NCBI GenBank assembly: GCA_020720625.1
Contig: DYOH01000040.1
Location: 1 to 32,035 of the forward strand
Origin: Acetofilamentum sp.
Lineage (GTDB): Bacteria; Bacteroidota; Bacteroidia; Bacteroidales; DYOH01
Length of the DNA: 32,035 nucleotides
Direction of reading: 5' to 3'
Position numbers and translations under genes: made by a program. This document shows, one piece after another, positions 1 to 7,471 of the stretch (position 1 is the stretch's first letter; each line of letters begins with the position of its first letter). Below the pieces are notes generated by a model. The model was not told the origin of the DNA and searched no databases. It saw only the letters and a program-made list of their open reading frames with translations.

Positions 1-142
1 AAAAAATCTTTCTTAAAAACCTTTGCGTCTTTGCGCCTTTGCGTGGAAAAAAAAATCTTTCTTAAAAAAAACTCTGCGAGCAAAAAATCTTTCTTAAAAA
101 CCTTTGCGTCTTTGCGCCTTTGCATGGAAAAAAAATCTTTCT
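1..142. repeat. Two direct copies of an 81-base-period CTTTGCG intergenic repeat
   Basis: Positions 1-62 and 82-142 are nearly identical. They differ by one G/A (gcgtgg against gcatgg), one base in the A-run and one missing T at the end. Each copy contains three CTTTGCG-type heptamers in a row (CTTTGCGTCTTTGCGCCTTTGCG) flanked by AAAATCTTTCTTAAAAA segments, which occur four times in all. Similar CTTTGCG-rich phrases are, from memory, common dispersed intergenic repeats in Bacteroidota. No ORF is associated. The copies lie beyond the terminator of the bglX operon and are probably non-coding repeats; the array may continue to the left of the window. Confidence 0.8.
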
Positions 143-169
143 AAAAAAAAAGCCACCCGAAGGCAGCTT
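143..169 (-). terminator. Intrinsic terminator of the PUL operon, UUCG tetraloop
   Basis: On the minus strand the RNA reads AAGCUGCC-UUCG-GGUGGCUU, an uninterrupted 8-bp stem (two of the pairs are U-G wobbles) closed by the very stable C(UUCG)G tetraloop and followed by about seven U. It starts 34 bases after the bglX stop codon, where a terminator for the leftward operon is expected. Confidence 0.88.
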
Positions 170-202
170 ATTCAATAACTAAAAATACATCGATAAATAA
201 TA

Positions 203-2434
203 TTACTTGCTTGCCGATTTGAAAATAAAATCAGCTTTTAAGTCTGCCATAGAATTTCCGCCCACAAATACTTCATAATTACCATCTTCGGCAATATATT
301 CGAGTTTGGCATTATAAAACATTAAATCATTGGCCGTTAATTTGAATTTTAGGGTTTGGGTTTCACCTTTTTTAAGCATAATTTTTTTAAAAGCCTTAAG
401 TTCGCGAACCGGCCTGGTAATACTTCCCACCTTTTGATGCAAATAGAGCTGCACAACCTCTTCTCCATCAAAATTTCCGGTATTACTTAACTCTACACTT
501 ACAATTAAAGAATCGGACCATTGAGACTCGGAAAGCTGAAGGTTTTTGTATTCGAAAGATGTATAGCTCAAGCCATAGCCAAAGGGATATAGCGCTTCGT
601 TTTTTTCGTCGAGGTATTTACTTGTGTATTTGCCTTCGTTCATCGGGCGACCGGTGTTTTTCATGTTGTAGAAAATAGGAATTTGTCCGATGCTTCTAGG
701 GAATGTGGCGGTAAGTTTACCCGATGGAGTGTAATCACCCCAGAGCACATCCACAATTGCCGGTCCCGCCATTGTGCCGGCAAACCAAGCTTCTATGATT
801 GCATTTGCCAGTTCACTTTCTTCAGTAATCACGAGCGGGCGACCATTCATGAGTACCAAAACAATGGGTGTACCTGTTTTTACAATTTCCTTGAGTAAAT
901 CCGTTTGAACCCCCGGAAGCGAAATATCTGCCCTGCTAGCAGCTTCGCCGCTCATATCAGCACTTTCGCCAAGCGCTAAAATTACCACATCTGCGCTTTT
1001 TGCAGCCTTTACTGCATTATTAAAGCCCGATTTATCGTTTCCAACAATTTCGCAGCCTTTTACGTAATCTACTTTAATGTTGTTTTTCTGTTGCAAAGCT
1101 TCCAGTAAACTAGTTGTTTTGTTATCGTCGCCGGCTGCACGCCAGGCCCCTAGAACCTCCTTTTTAGTTCCGGCAAGTGGACCAATTAAAGCTACTTTTT
1201 TGATATTTTCCCCAAGGGGCAATAATTGTTTCTCATTTTTTAGCAAAACCATCGATTTTCTGGCCATATCACGTGCTGCTTCAAGATGTTCGGGGGCGTA
1301 GATTAGTTTTTTCTCTCTTTCTTCGTCCAAGTATTTGTAAGGATTATCAAAAAGTCCCAGTTCAAATTTTTTGCGCAGAATGTTTTTAACGGCCATATCG
1401 ATATCTTCTATGTTGATTTTATTTTCGGCCAAAAGTACTTTCATATATGTATGATAAACAGAACCTTGTAAATCCATTTCCGTGCCTGCATTAAAAGCCA
1501 TCTCACCGGCATGTTTCTCGTCAACGGCATATCCATGCGGTACCATTTCGTTTATAGATGTGTAGTCGGTAACCACAATGCCTGTAAAACCCCATTCCTG
1601 ACGAAGGATTTTTTTCAGCAATAAATGGTTGGCAGTAGCCGGAATACCGTTTAATTCGTTGAAAGAGTTCATAAAGGACCCCACACCAGCTTGAACGGCT
1701 GCTTTAAATGGTGGAAGATAGACATTACGGAGTGTGATCTCCGAAATATCAACTGTGTGGTAATCTCTACCTGCCTGAGCAGCGCCATAAGCTGCAAAAT
1801 GTTTTGCGCATGCCATCACAGTAAGTGGGTCGCTCAAATCATCGCCCTGAAATCCTTTAACACGCGCTTTGGCAATTTCGGAGCCCAGATAGGTGTCTTC
1901 TCCTGCACCTTCCATAATGCGTCCCCATCGTGGGTCTCTGGCAATGTCAACCATTGGGGCAAATGTCCAGTTGATACCCGATGCAGCAGCTTCGATGGCC
2001 GAAACGCGTGCGGCATTTTCAATGGCTTTTAAATCCCAGCTAGCCGATTCTCCAAGTGGAATGGGGAAAATGGTTTTATGGCCGTGAATAACATCGTAAC
2101 CAAAAAGAATGGGTATTTTTAGCCTAGTTTCTTCAACGGCAATTTTCTGCAATTTGCGAACATAAGCTACCGTAAAAGCATTGAAAATATTGCCAAGTTG
2201 GCCATTACGGATCAAATCTTCGTAATCGCTCCTCATGGTGGGGCCGGTAACATCCCAATCGCTGGTAAGCAAGTTTAGCTGACCAATTTTCTCGTCTAAT
2301 GTCATTAGCACCAAAACAGAATCTACGCTTTTTTCTAAATGCGCCGATGCATCAATTTCTTTTTGTTGATTTTCAGGTTTATTACAGGCAAATAACCCGA
2401 TTGTAATAATAAGTAAAATACTGATTTTCTTCAT
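203..2434 (-). CDS. bglX: GH3 beta-glucosidase lipoprotein (BglX type)
   Basis: This 743-residue family-3 glycoside hydrolase removes glucose from the non-reducing end of beta-glucosides or short beta-gluco-oligosaccharides. Residues 1-17 are a lipoprotein signal peptide (GLFAC, Cys17). The (beta/alpha)8 domain carries KHFAAYG (211-217) and the nucleophile Asp290 in GIVVTDY. The alpha/beta sandwich carries the probable acid/base Glu497 in SGEAASR, and a C-terminal fibronectin-III-like domain follows the PFGYGLSYTSF motif (617-627). It resembles E. coli BglX throughout by eye. The residues after Cys17 (NKPENQQ) are not an acidic surface-export signal, so a periplasmic location is inferred. It is last in the operon, 19 bases after the upstream GH144-type gene. 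Some Bacteroides GH3 enzymes act on beta-1,2-linked gluco-oligosaccharides, which fits the neighbours; linkage specificity cannot be read from the sequence. Confidence 0.95.
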   Translation of the reverse strand: MKKISILLIITIGLFACNKPENQQKEIDASAHLEKSVDSVLVLMTLDEKIGQLNLLTSDWDVTGPTMRSDYEDLIRNGQLGNIFNAFTVAYVRKLQKIAVEETRLKIPILFGYDVIHGHKTIFPIPLGESASWDLKAIENAARVSAIEAAASGINWTFAPMVDIARDPRWGRIMEGAGEDTYLGSEIAKARVKGFQGDDLSDPLTVMACAKHFAAYGAAQAGRDYHTVDISEITLRNVYLPPFKAAVQAGVGSFMNSFNELNGIPATANHLLLKKILRQEWGFTGIVVTDYTSINEMVPHGYAVDEKHAGEMAFNAGTEMDLQGSVYHTYMKVLLAENKINIEDIDMAVKNILRKKFELGLFDNPYKYLDEEREKKLIYAPEHLEAARDMARKSMVLLKNEKQLLPLGENIKKVALIGPLAGTKKEVLGAWRAAGDDNKTTSLLEALQQKNNIKVDYVKGCEIVGNDKSGFNNAVKAAKSADVVILALGESADMSGEAASRADISLPGVQTDLLKEIVKTGTPIVLVLMNGRPLVITEESELANAIIEAWFAGTMAGPAIVDVLWGDYTPSGKLTATFPRSIGQIPIFYNMKNTGRPMNEGKYTSKYLDEKNEALYPFGYGLSYTSFEYKNLQLSESQWSDSLIVSVELSNTGNFDGEEVVQLYLHQKVGSITRPVRELKAFKKIMLKKGETQTLKFKLTANDLMFYNAKLEYIAEDGNYEVFVGGNSMADLKADFIFKSASK

Positions 2435-2453
2435 TTATATACTTTTTTATTGA

Positions 2454-4472
2454 TTAATAAGAAGTAAAACCCAAGTGAGTTAATCCGGTAGAAACTTCGG
2501 GTGCCGACATAAATAAATCCCACAATAAACCAGTTCTTTGATTTTCTATCATCACCACAATAGGTCCTTGGTCGATGGCCAGATAACTATTCGCATACCA
2601 ACCATCTTCAATATCAAAAGCATCAGTAAAACCGTAATCTCCCCAAATTCTGTCGCCCATTTTATAGTAAAAAAACCTTATCGTTTTCATTACTTCATCG
2701 GGAGCATAAGGCATTGAAGAAAGTGCGGCAGTTGGCGTAATTACACCCTTGTCGCGCGTGGGTTCGTGCACGCCATAGCTATTGGGTTCGTCGCTAGCGG
2801 TAAGTCCCCAGCAATTTTCGCCATAAGCCGGATATTTTTTGGGGTTAGCCATGCAATAAGCTCTGTTAATGAGCGTATGCGCCACATTTTGCTGCCAATA
2901 ATCGGCATATTGGTCTTTTAGATTACGCGGATCGAGACCTAAGAACGAATAGTGAGCAAAGAACATAGGGCCGCCATAATCGTATCCAACAGGTAGGGTA
3001 ATATTGTAAAAACTTTTGTTGTTGATGATTCCACCGCTTCTAGCCCAACCTTGTTGGTAAACTTCGGCAGATATTTGATGATTTTTTGAAGTGGCCGCCA
3101 TTACATAAACAATTAATGCTTCATTGTAGCCTCTTATTTGCATATTCATAGCCCATTCGGCTGTGGGCGACCAATGCCAGTAAAGCACATTTTCTCCATT
3201 TTTTGTGTACCAAGTCCATTCGATGGTATCCAGCAGATTGTTTATTTTCTCTATCAAGGTGGCCTCATCAGCATTTTGGGGGTTCAGGTATTGGCGCACT
3301 GTAAGCAAGCCTTGAGCCATAAAAGCAGTTTCAACCAAATCGCCTCCATTATCGTTTGTGCTGAAAGGAATAGTGGCTCCCGTGTTACCATTCATCCAAT
3401 GTGGCCAAACACCATGAAATCTATCTGCATCCTTCAGAAAGTCAACAATTTTAGTAAACCGGAGAATTCCATCAGCGCGTGAAATAAAGTTTCGTTCAAT
3501 ACCTGTTATGATGGCCATTAGTCCAAATCCGGAACCGCCGGTGGTAACAATGTCGCCCGATGAGTTTCGTTCGCGCGCCATTCCGCTGGCAGGGTGGGCG
3601 TGGCTCCAAAAATAGTCGAAAGTACGTTGCTGAACTAAATCCAGCAGCGCTTCATCTGAAATTTCCGGGAATTTTAGCACGCTGCTTTCTTCTGTATAGA
3701 AGTTGATGTTTATAGATTGAAAAATTTCTCCATCTAAACCAGCAACCGAGGAAAGTACATATAAATAGTGCTTGTACAAATCGATAAGCGTTTCTGATGG
3801 TGTGATGGTGATTTTATTTTCACTAACTAATACTGTGGATGCTATGGTTTTTCCGGCAGCGTTAACAATTTTACAATTCGCTGTGTTTACGGTTTCTGCA
3901 TTTATATTTTTATTGAAAATAATTTCGATTTTGGGATTCAGTTTTATGTTTTGAATCTTTGCACCTACTAAAAATGTATCAGTGCTAAATATTATTTTTT
4001 CCGCTATCAGGGCATCAGCCTTGGTAGAAAAATTTACGGATATGCCTTCGAAGGTTTCCTTGTTGGCTCCTTTTAGTTTATCGGAAATTTGTAAAACAAA
4101 TTCTGTGTTATAAGGAAAATGATTGATAGGCAAAAGTGAAACACTTTTATATTGGTCGGCATGTGCTATTTGAAAATCTATATCTAAGTTATTGGATTTT
4201 AATGAAATAGCTTCTCTGATGCTTGCTGTATCCAGTGCCGATGAAAATTCTATATAAATGGGTTTATCGGCAGGTAGTTGTGCGTTTTGCGAAAAATCCG
4301 TAAGATTTAATGTATTTGTACCCACTAGAATTTTGAATAATTGGAGATTTCTTACTGGTTCAATTGGATTATCGTTTTCTGTGCACGACATTTGTAATGC
4401 AAACACAAAAAATAGCAACGAAAAGAAGTAGATGTTCTTCATTTGTATGTTCTTCATGGTAATAATTGGCAA
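2454..4472 (-). CDS. GH144-type glucoamylase-family lipoprotein with two Ig-like (Big_5) domains
   Basis: The protein has up to 672 residues. Three in-frame ATGs lie close together (4472, 4457, 4442); the one at 4442 gives the most normal lipoprotein signal peptide, with lipobox ALQMSC (Cys30 of the longest form) followed by TENDNP. Two Big_5-like beta-sandwich domains fill about residues 40-260. The alpha/alpha-barrel of the glucoamylase family (PF10091, containing GH144) spans about 280-672. Motifs shared with the paralogue at 10477-11943 are GYNEA, NRAYC, WGLTA, APDE and IDQGPI. GH144 includes endo-beta-1,2-glucanases and sophorose-releasing enzymes. The Ig-like stalk and acidic residues after the lipid Cys suggest display on the outer surface, where it would cut polymer before import; that is inference. 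A 200-230 base structured spacer separates it from the upstream LamG gene. Confidence 0.88.
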   Translation of the reverse strand: MPIITMKNIQMKNIYFFSLLFFVFALQMSCTENDNPIEPVRNLQLFKILVGTNTLNLTDFSQNAQLPADKPIYIEFSSALDTASIREAISLKSNNLDIDFQIAHADQYKSVSLLPINHFPYNTEFVLQISDKLKGANKETFEGISVNFSTKADALIAEKIIFSTDTFLVGAKIQNIKLNPKIEIIFNKNINAETVNTANCKIVNAAGKTIASTVLVSENKITITPSETLIDLYKHYLYVLSSVAGLDGEIFQSININFYTEESSVLKFPEISDEALLDLVQQRTFDYFWSHAHPASGMARERNSSGDIVTTGGSGFGLMAIITGIERNFISRADGILRFTKIVDFLKDADRFHGVWPHWMNGNTGATIPFSTNDNGGDLVETAFMAQGLLTVRQYLNPQNADEATLIEKINNLLDTIEWTWYTKNGENVLYWHWSPTAEWAMNMQIRGYNEALIVYVMAATSKNHQISAEVYQQGWARSGGIINNKSFYNITLPVGYDYGGPMFFAHYSFLGLDPRNLKDQYADYWQQNVAHTLINRAYCMANPKKYPAYGENCWGLTASDEPNSYGVHEPTRDKGVITPTAALSSMPYAPDEVMKTIRFFYYKMGDRIWGDYGFTDAFDIEDGWYANSYLAIDQGPIVVMIENQRTGLLWDLFMSAPEVSTGLTHLGFTSY

Positions 4473-4537
4473 TTTAAAAAAAAATAATGAGAAAAATATT
4501 TCTCCTTTCGCAAATTAAGATAAAAAAGCTGCATTTT

Positions 4538-4639
4538 CTTTCCATGTTGAAAGGTTTACTGATTTTAATTTTGAATCCCACTTCAATTTTAGGGGAAGTA
4601 CATGGAAAGTTTTTGAGGCTTTCCATGTAAAAAATCAGT
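4538..4639 (-). other. Structured intergenic RNA element with competing CTTTCCATGT pairings
   Basis: An 11-bp perfect hairpin (TACATGGAAAG at 4599-4609 with CTTTCCATGTA at 4619-4629, 9-base loop) sits inside a 9-bp outer stem (ACTGATTTT 4558-4566 with AAAATCAGT 4631-4639). A second CTTTCCATGT copy at 4538-4547 could replace 4619-4628 as the partner of 4600-4609. There is no U-run after the hairpin on either strand, so it is not a normal terminator. It lies between the LamG lipoprotein and the second GH144-type gene of the same operon, suggesting RNA processing, stability control or attenuation. Confidence 0.6.
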
Positions 4640-4672
4640 GGAACTAATAAAATACAGCCAATATTATGCTAC

Positions 4673-5920
4673 TTATTTAGCAGGTTTCTCAGAATTATAA
4701 AGCAATTCAACTTCTTGGGCAGAAATAGCTTTGTGGAAAATACGTACTTCGTCGAGTGTTCCTTTAAAGTGGTTCGAAGTTGGGAAATTGTATCCGCCCC
4801 AGCTTTCAGCATCCCACATTGTTCCGGCACGCGATTGAATAAAACCAAATGCAAGTTCGTTTACAACTTCGGGAGCAGCACCACGATAAGTTAAACCTGA
4901 AACCACTCTTTTGGCATCGCCTTCTGGCCATAAGTCAAAGTCGAAGCTTTTCATTTTTTCTCCATTGTAATATAATGTTCCTTTTCTTTCTACACCATCG
5001 TAAGTATAGGTAACTTGCAACCAAGAGTCTTTTAACATCAGCGCCATATTTTCAGGAGTAATGCTTTTTGCATAGTCGCAACCTTGCCATCCACCATTTG
5101 TAGCATCGGTAGCATTGCTTGGGAACCACATATCTTCCGATGTAGAGTTGGTATCGTTGAAATTATAACTAATGGCAAATTTTGCACCATCATAACCACC
5201 AAACATTTCGAATTGAATACCATAGAAAGCGCCTAAACCAATTACAAAATGTCCGTTGGTTTTGTTGGCAGAGTTTGTTTTTACCCAGAAACTTAAAGAG
5301 AAATTCTCTGTTTTAATAAGGTTGTCTCCATTAGAAACTTCAATAATAGATGTTTCGCCATTAAAAACGGCAGCCTTACCGGCAGTTCCTTTTCTATCCA
5401 CACCATAAGTAATATCAACAACCTGTGCTGCTGTTGGGTCGTAAGAACCTATTGCATCACTGGCATCGCCATCGAATGGCCAGTAAGCTACCACACCTGC
5501 AGGTACAAAATTACCATCGGTTGTATAACTACGCGAAACGGCTGCTAAAACATCAGCATCTGCCGATTTTACTGCATCAAGGCTAAGCATGTATAAGGTA
5601 CCAGGTCCTTGTTCTGCAGGTGTAATTGTAACTGTAGCTCCAGAAATGGTTGGCGTAACAGTGATAGATGCATCATCGTAATCGCGAAGCATTGTGGCCG
5701 CAAAAGATGCAGCATCAACATTTTTACTAAATACTGCGGTAATAGCTGTATTGGCGGGAACTCCAGCGGCGGCTGTAGCACCATTCAAATCAATGGTTCC
5801 TGCTTTTAGACTTAAAAGTTCAAATTTTACTTCTTCCTCTTCTTTAGGATCGCAAGCGGTAAATACGCTCATCATTGCAACGGCCATAAGACCGATTAAA
5901 AACAAATTCAACTTTTTCAT
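4673..5920 (-). CDS. Surface lipoprotein, Big_5 + LamG/concanavalin-like domain (putative surface glycan-binding protein)
   Basis: This 415-residue protein has a clear lipoprotein signal peptide (VFTAC, Cys23) followed at once by DPKEEEE. That is the acid-rich pattern known as the Bacteroidota lipoprotein export signal, so it should face outward. Residues about 30-135 form one Big_5 Ig-like domain ending at RSYTTDG. About 140-410 form a LamG-3 type beta-jellyroll (VAYWPFDGDASD start, SLSFWVKT core, GTLDEVRIFHKAISAQEVELLY end). No glycosidase catalytic motif is recognised. It comes 44 bases after susD, the usual place for a SusE/F or SGBP-type binding protein, and the likely job is holding glycan for the SusCD transporter. 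A LamG domain can also be catalytic or bind protein, so the role is inferred from position and architecture. Confidence 0.82.
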   Translation of the reverse strand: MKKLNLFLIGLMAVAMMSVFTACDPKEEEEVKFELLSLKAGTIDLNGATAAAGVPANTAITAVFSKNVDAASFAATMLRDYDDASITVTPTISGATVTITPAEQGPGTLYMLSLDAVKSADADVLAAVSRSYTTDGNFVPAGVVAYWPFDGDASDAIGSYDPTAAQVVDITYGVDRKGTAGKAAVFNGETSIIEVSNGDNLIKTENFSLSFWVKTNSANKTNGHFVIGLGAFYGIQFEMFGGYDGAKFAISYNFNDTNSTSEDMWFPSNATDATNGGWQGCDYAKSITPENMALMLKDSWLQVTYTYDGVERKGTLYYNGEKMKSFDFDLWPEGDAKRVVSGLTYRGAAPEVVNELAFGFIQSRAGTMWDAESWGGYNFPTSNHFKGTLDEVRIFHKAISAQEVELLYNSEKPAK

Positions 5921-5964
5921 ACTTCTTAAGATTAAAATTAATTATAAATGTTTATTCGCTTTAT

Positions 5965-7458
5965 TTATTCCCATCCGGGATTTTGAGACCATTTATTTCC
6001 GGTTAAATCGAGTTCCGACTGCGGAATGGGCAGCAACTCATTTTTTCCGGTGATAAAACCTAAAGTACCTAAAACCGTAGTAGCTCTGTTTGTTCTGATT
6101 AAATCCCAGAACCTGTGTCCTTCCATTGCAAGTTCATGCCGGCGTTCGTTAAAAATGATATCACGAAGCAGACTTTGGTTTGTTTCTGATATATCAGGCA
6201 AAAGGCTTGCATTTCCGTTTCTGGCACGCAGGCGAATTTCGTTAAGGTATACCAATGCCTGTGCTGCATTTCCGGTTTCGTTAAGCGCTTCGGCAGCCAT
6301 AAGCAATACATCGGCGTAGCGCAAAAAGCGTCGGTTATGTCCAAACTGGGTATCAACAGTTTGTCCGGGTGTCCAAACCTTTTGATTATAGCATTCGATT
6401 TCGATTAAATTGCCCGATCCATCATAGGTTTCATCGGGTGTAAGTCCATCGCCCAAAATGGTAACTCCATCAAGTACTTCGCCTAATCTAATCACCGATT
6501 TTTCTAATCTAGGGTCGTTTGTTTCGAAAGAGTTCATTAAATTTACAGATGGTCGATTAAAGCCCCATCCACGGTTTGGAGTTCCTCGAACTCCTTGTAC
6601 GTTGCCATACTGATTTCCCCCGTTTGCAAGGCCTTCTTTGGCAAAAGCACCGGCTTCGAAAACCGATTCTGTGCCGTGTTCGCCCAAAATGCTGTTGGCA
6701 TCGGCAAAATCTGCTTCTAAAGTGTATTGTCCGCTGTTGATAACTTCTAAAGCGAAATCGCGGGCTTTTGCAAAATCGCCTAAAAATAGGTAAACTTTTG
6801 CCAATAAAGCTTTTGCAGCACCACTGGTAGCCCGGCCAATGTTGTCGCCACTATATTCCGATTTTAATGGCAATGAAGCCGCTGCAGCTGTTAAATCAGC
6901 TACAATTAAGGAATAAACATCTGCTTTGGGTGTTCTGCCTGTGGTTAAATCGGGTGTAGTTGAAGTTACTAAGGGCACATCGCCCCAGGCACGCACCAAA
7001 TCGAAATAAAACAATGCACGCAAAAAACGGGCTTCGCCAAGGTAACGGGCTTTCAAGGTTTCGTCCATCGTAATGGTTTCTGCGTACTCAATAACCACAT
7101 TAGCTCTTTTTACTCCCAGATATAGGGCATTCCACCAGCGGGAGAGATTTGATTCCGTAGCCAAAAAGGTAAAATTATCGTAAGGATTGATGGCTGCAGA
7201 TGCATCATCGGGGTTTGAACCTTTGCGGGTATCGTCCGACATAATATCCATAATGGGAAACAAGCCGAAATGGAAATCGGAGTTGCGCAATGTATTGTAG
7301 ATGGCATTTGTTGCGAGTAGCAGGTCGCTTTCACTTTGCGGAAAATTACTTTGTGTAAGTTCTCCTTGTGGCGGTTTTACTAAAAAATCTTCGCAAGAAC
7401 TTATTATTAAAATACTTATAGATAAGGCGATGATGGAAAATATCTTTTTCATTTTCAC
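5965..7458 (-). CDS. susD: SusD/RagB-family outer-membrane nutrient-binding lipoprotein
   Basis: This 497-residue protein acts as the hinged lid that delivers glycan to the SusC channel. The signal peptide ends in ISSC (Cys22), followed by EDFLVKPPQGELT, the typical SusD start after lipidation. The N-terminal SusD-like region includes ARFLRALFYFDLVRAWGDVPLV, a family hallmark, with TPR-like helices. The C-terminal RagB/SusD part holds FNERRHELAMEGHRFWDLIR and the usual PIPQSEL...NPGW ending. The length is normal. It lies 13 bases after susC and both are surely co-transcribed. The ligand is not visible from the sequence; the neighbouring GH144-type and GH3 enzymes point to a beta-glucan, perhaps beta-1,2-linked. 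Confidence 0.96.
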   Translation of the reverse strand: MKMKKIFSIIALSISILIISSCEDFLVKPPQGELTQSNFPQSESDLLLATNAIYNTLRNSDFHFGLFPIMDIMSDDTRKGSNPDDASAAINPYDNFTFLATESNLSRWWNALYLGVKRANVVIEYAETITMDETLKARYLGEARFLRALFYFDLVRAWGDVPLVTSTTPDLTTGRTPKADVYSLIVADLTAAAASLPLKSEYSGDNIGRATSGAAKALLAKVYLFLGDFAKARDFALEVINSGQYTLEADFADANSILGEHGTESVFEAGAFAKEGLANGGNQYGNVQGVRGTPNRGWGFNRPSVNLMNSFETNDPRLEKSVIRLGEVLDGVTILGDGLTPDETYDGSGNLIEIECYNQKVWTPGQTVDTQFGHNRRFLRYADVLLMAAEALNETGNAAQALVYLNEIRLRARNGNASLLPDISETNQSLLRDIIFNERRHELAMEGHRFWDLIRTNRATTVLGTLGFITGKNELLPIPQSELDLTGNKWSQNPGWE

Positions 7459-7471
7459 TTTTTTTTTTGAA

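Noticed and set aside
1-142. Possible CRISPR or satellite array
   Set aside because: Only two copies are visible, the period is 81 and the between-copy sequence is repeat-like rather than unique spacers; no cas genes occur.
4599-4629. Simple rho-independent terminator after the LamG gene
   Set aside because: The hairpin is strong but no U-run follows on either strand, and the enclosing stem and extra arm suggest a different structure.
5694-6053. Plus-strand 119-codon ORF across the susD/LamG junction
   Set aside because: It is antisense to two secure genes with no domain or start context; composition is explained by the opposite strand.
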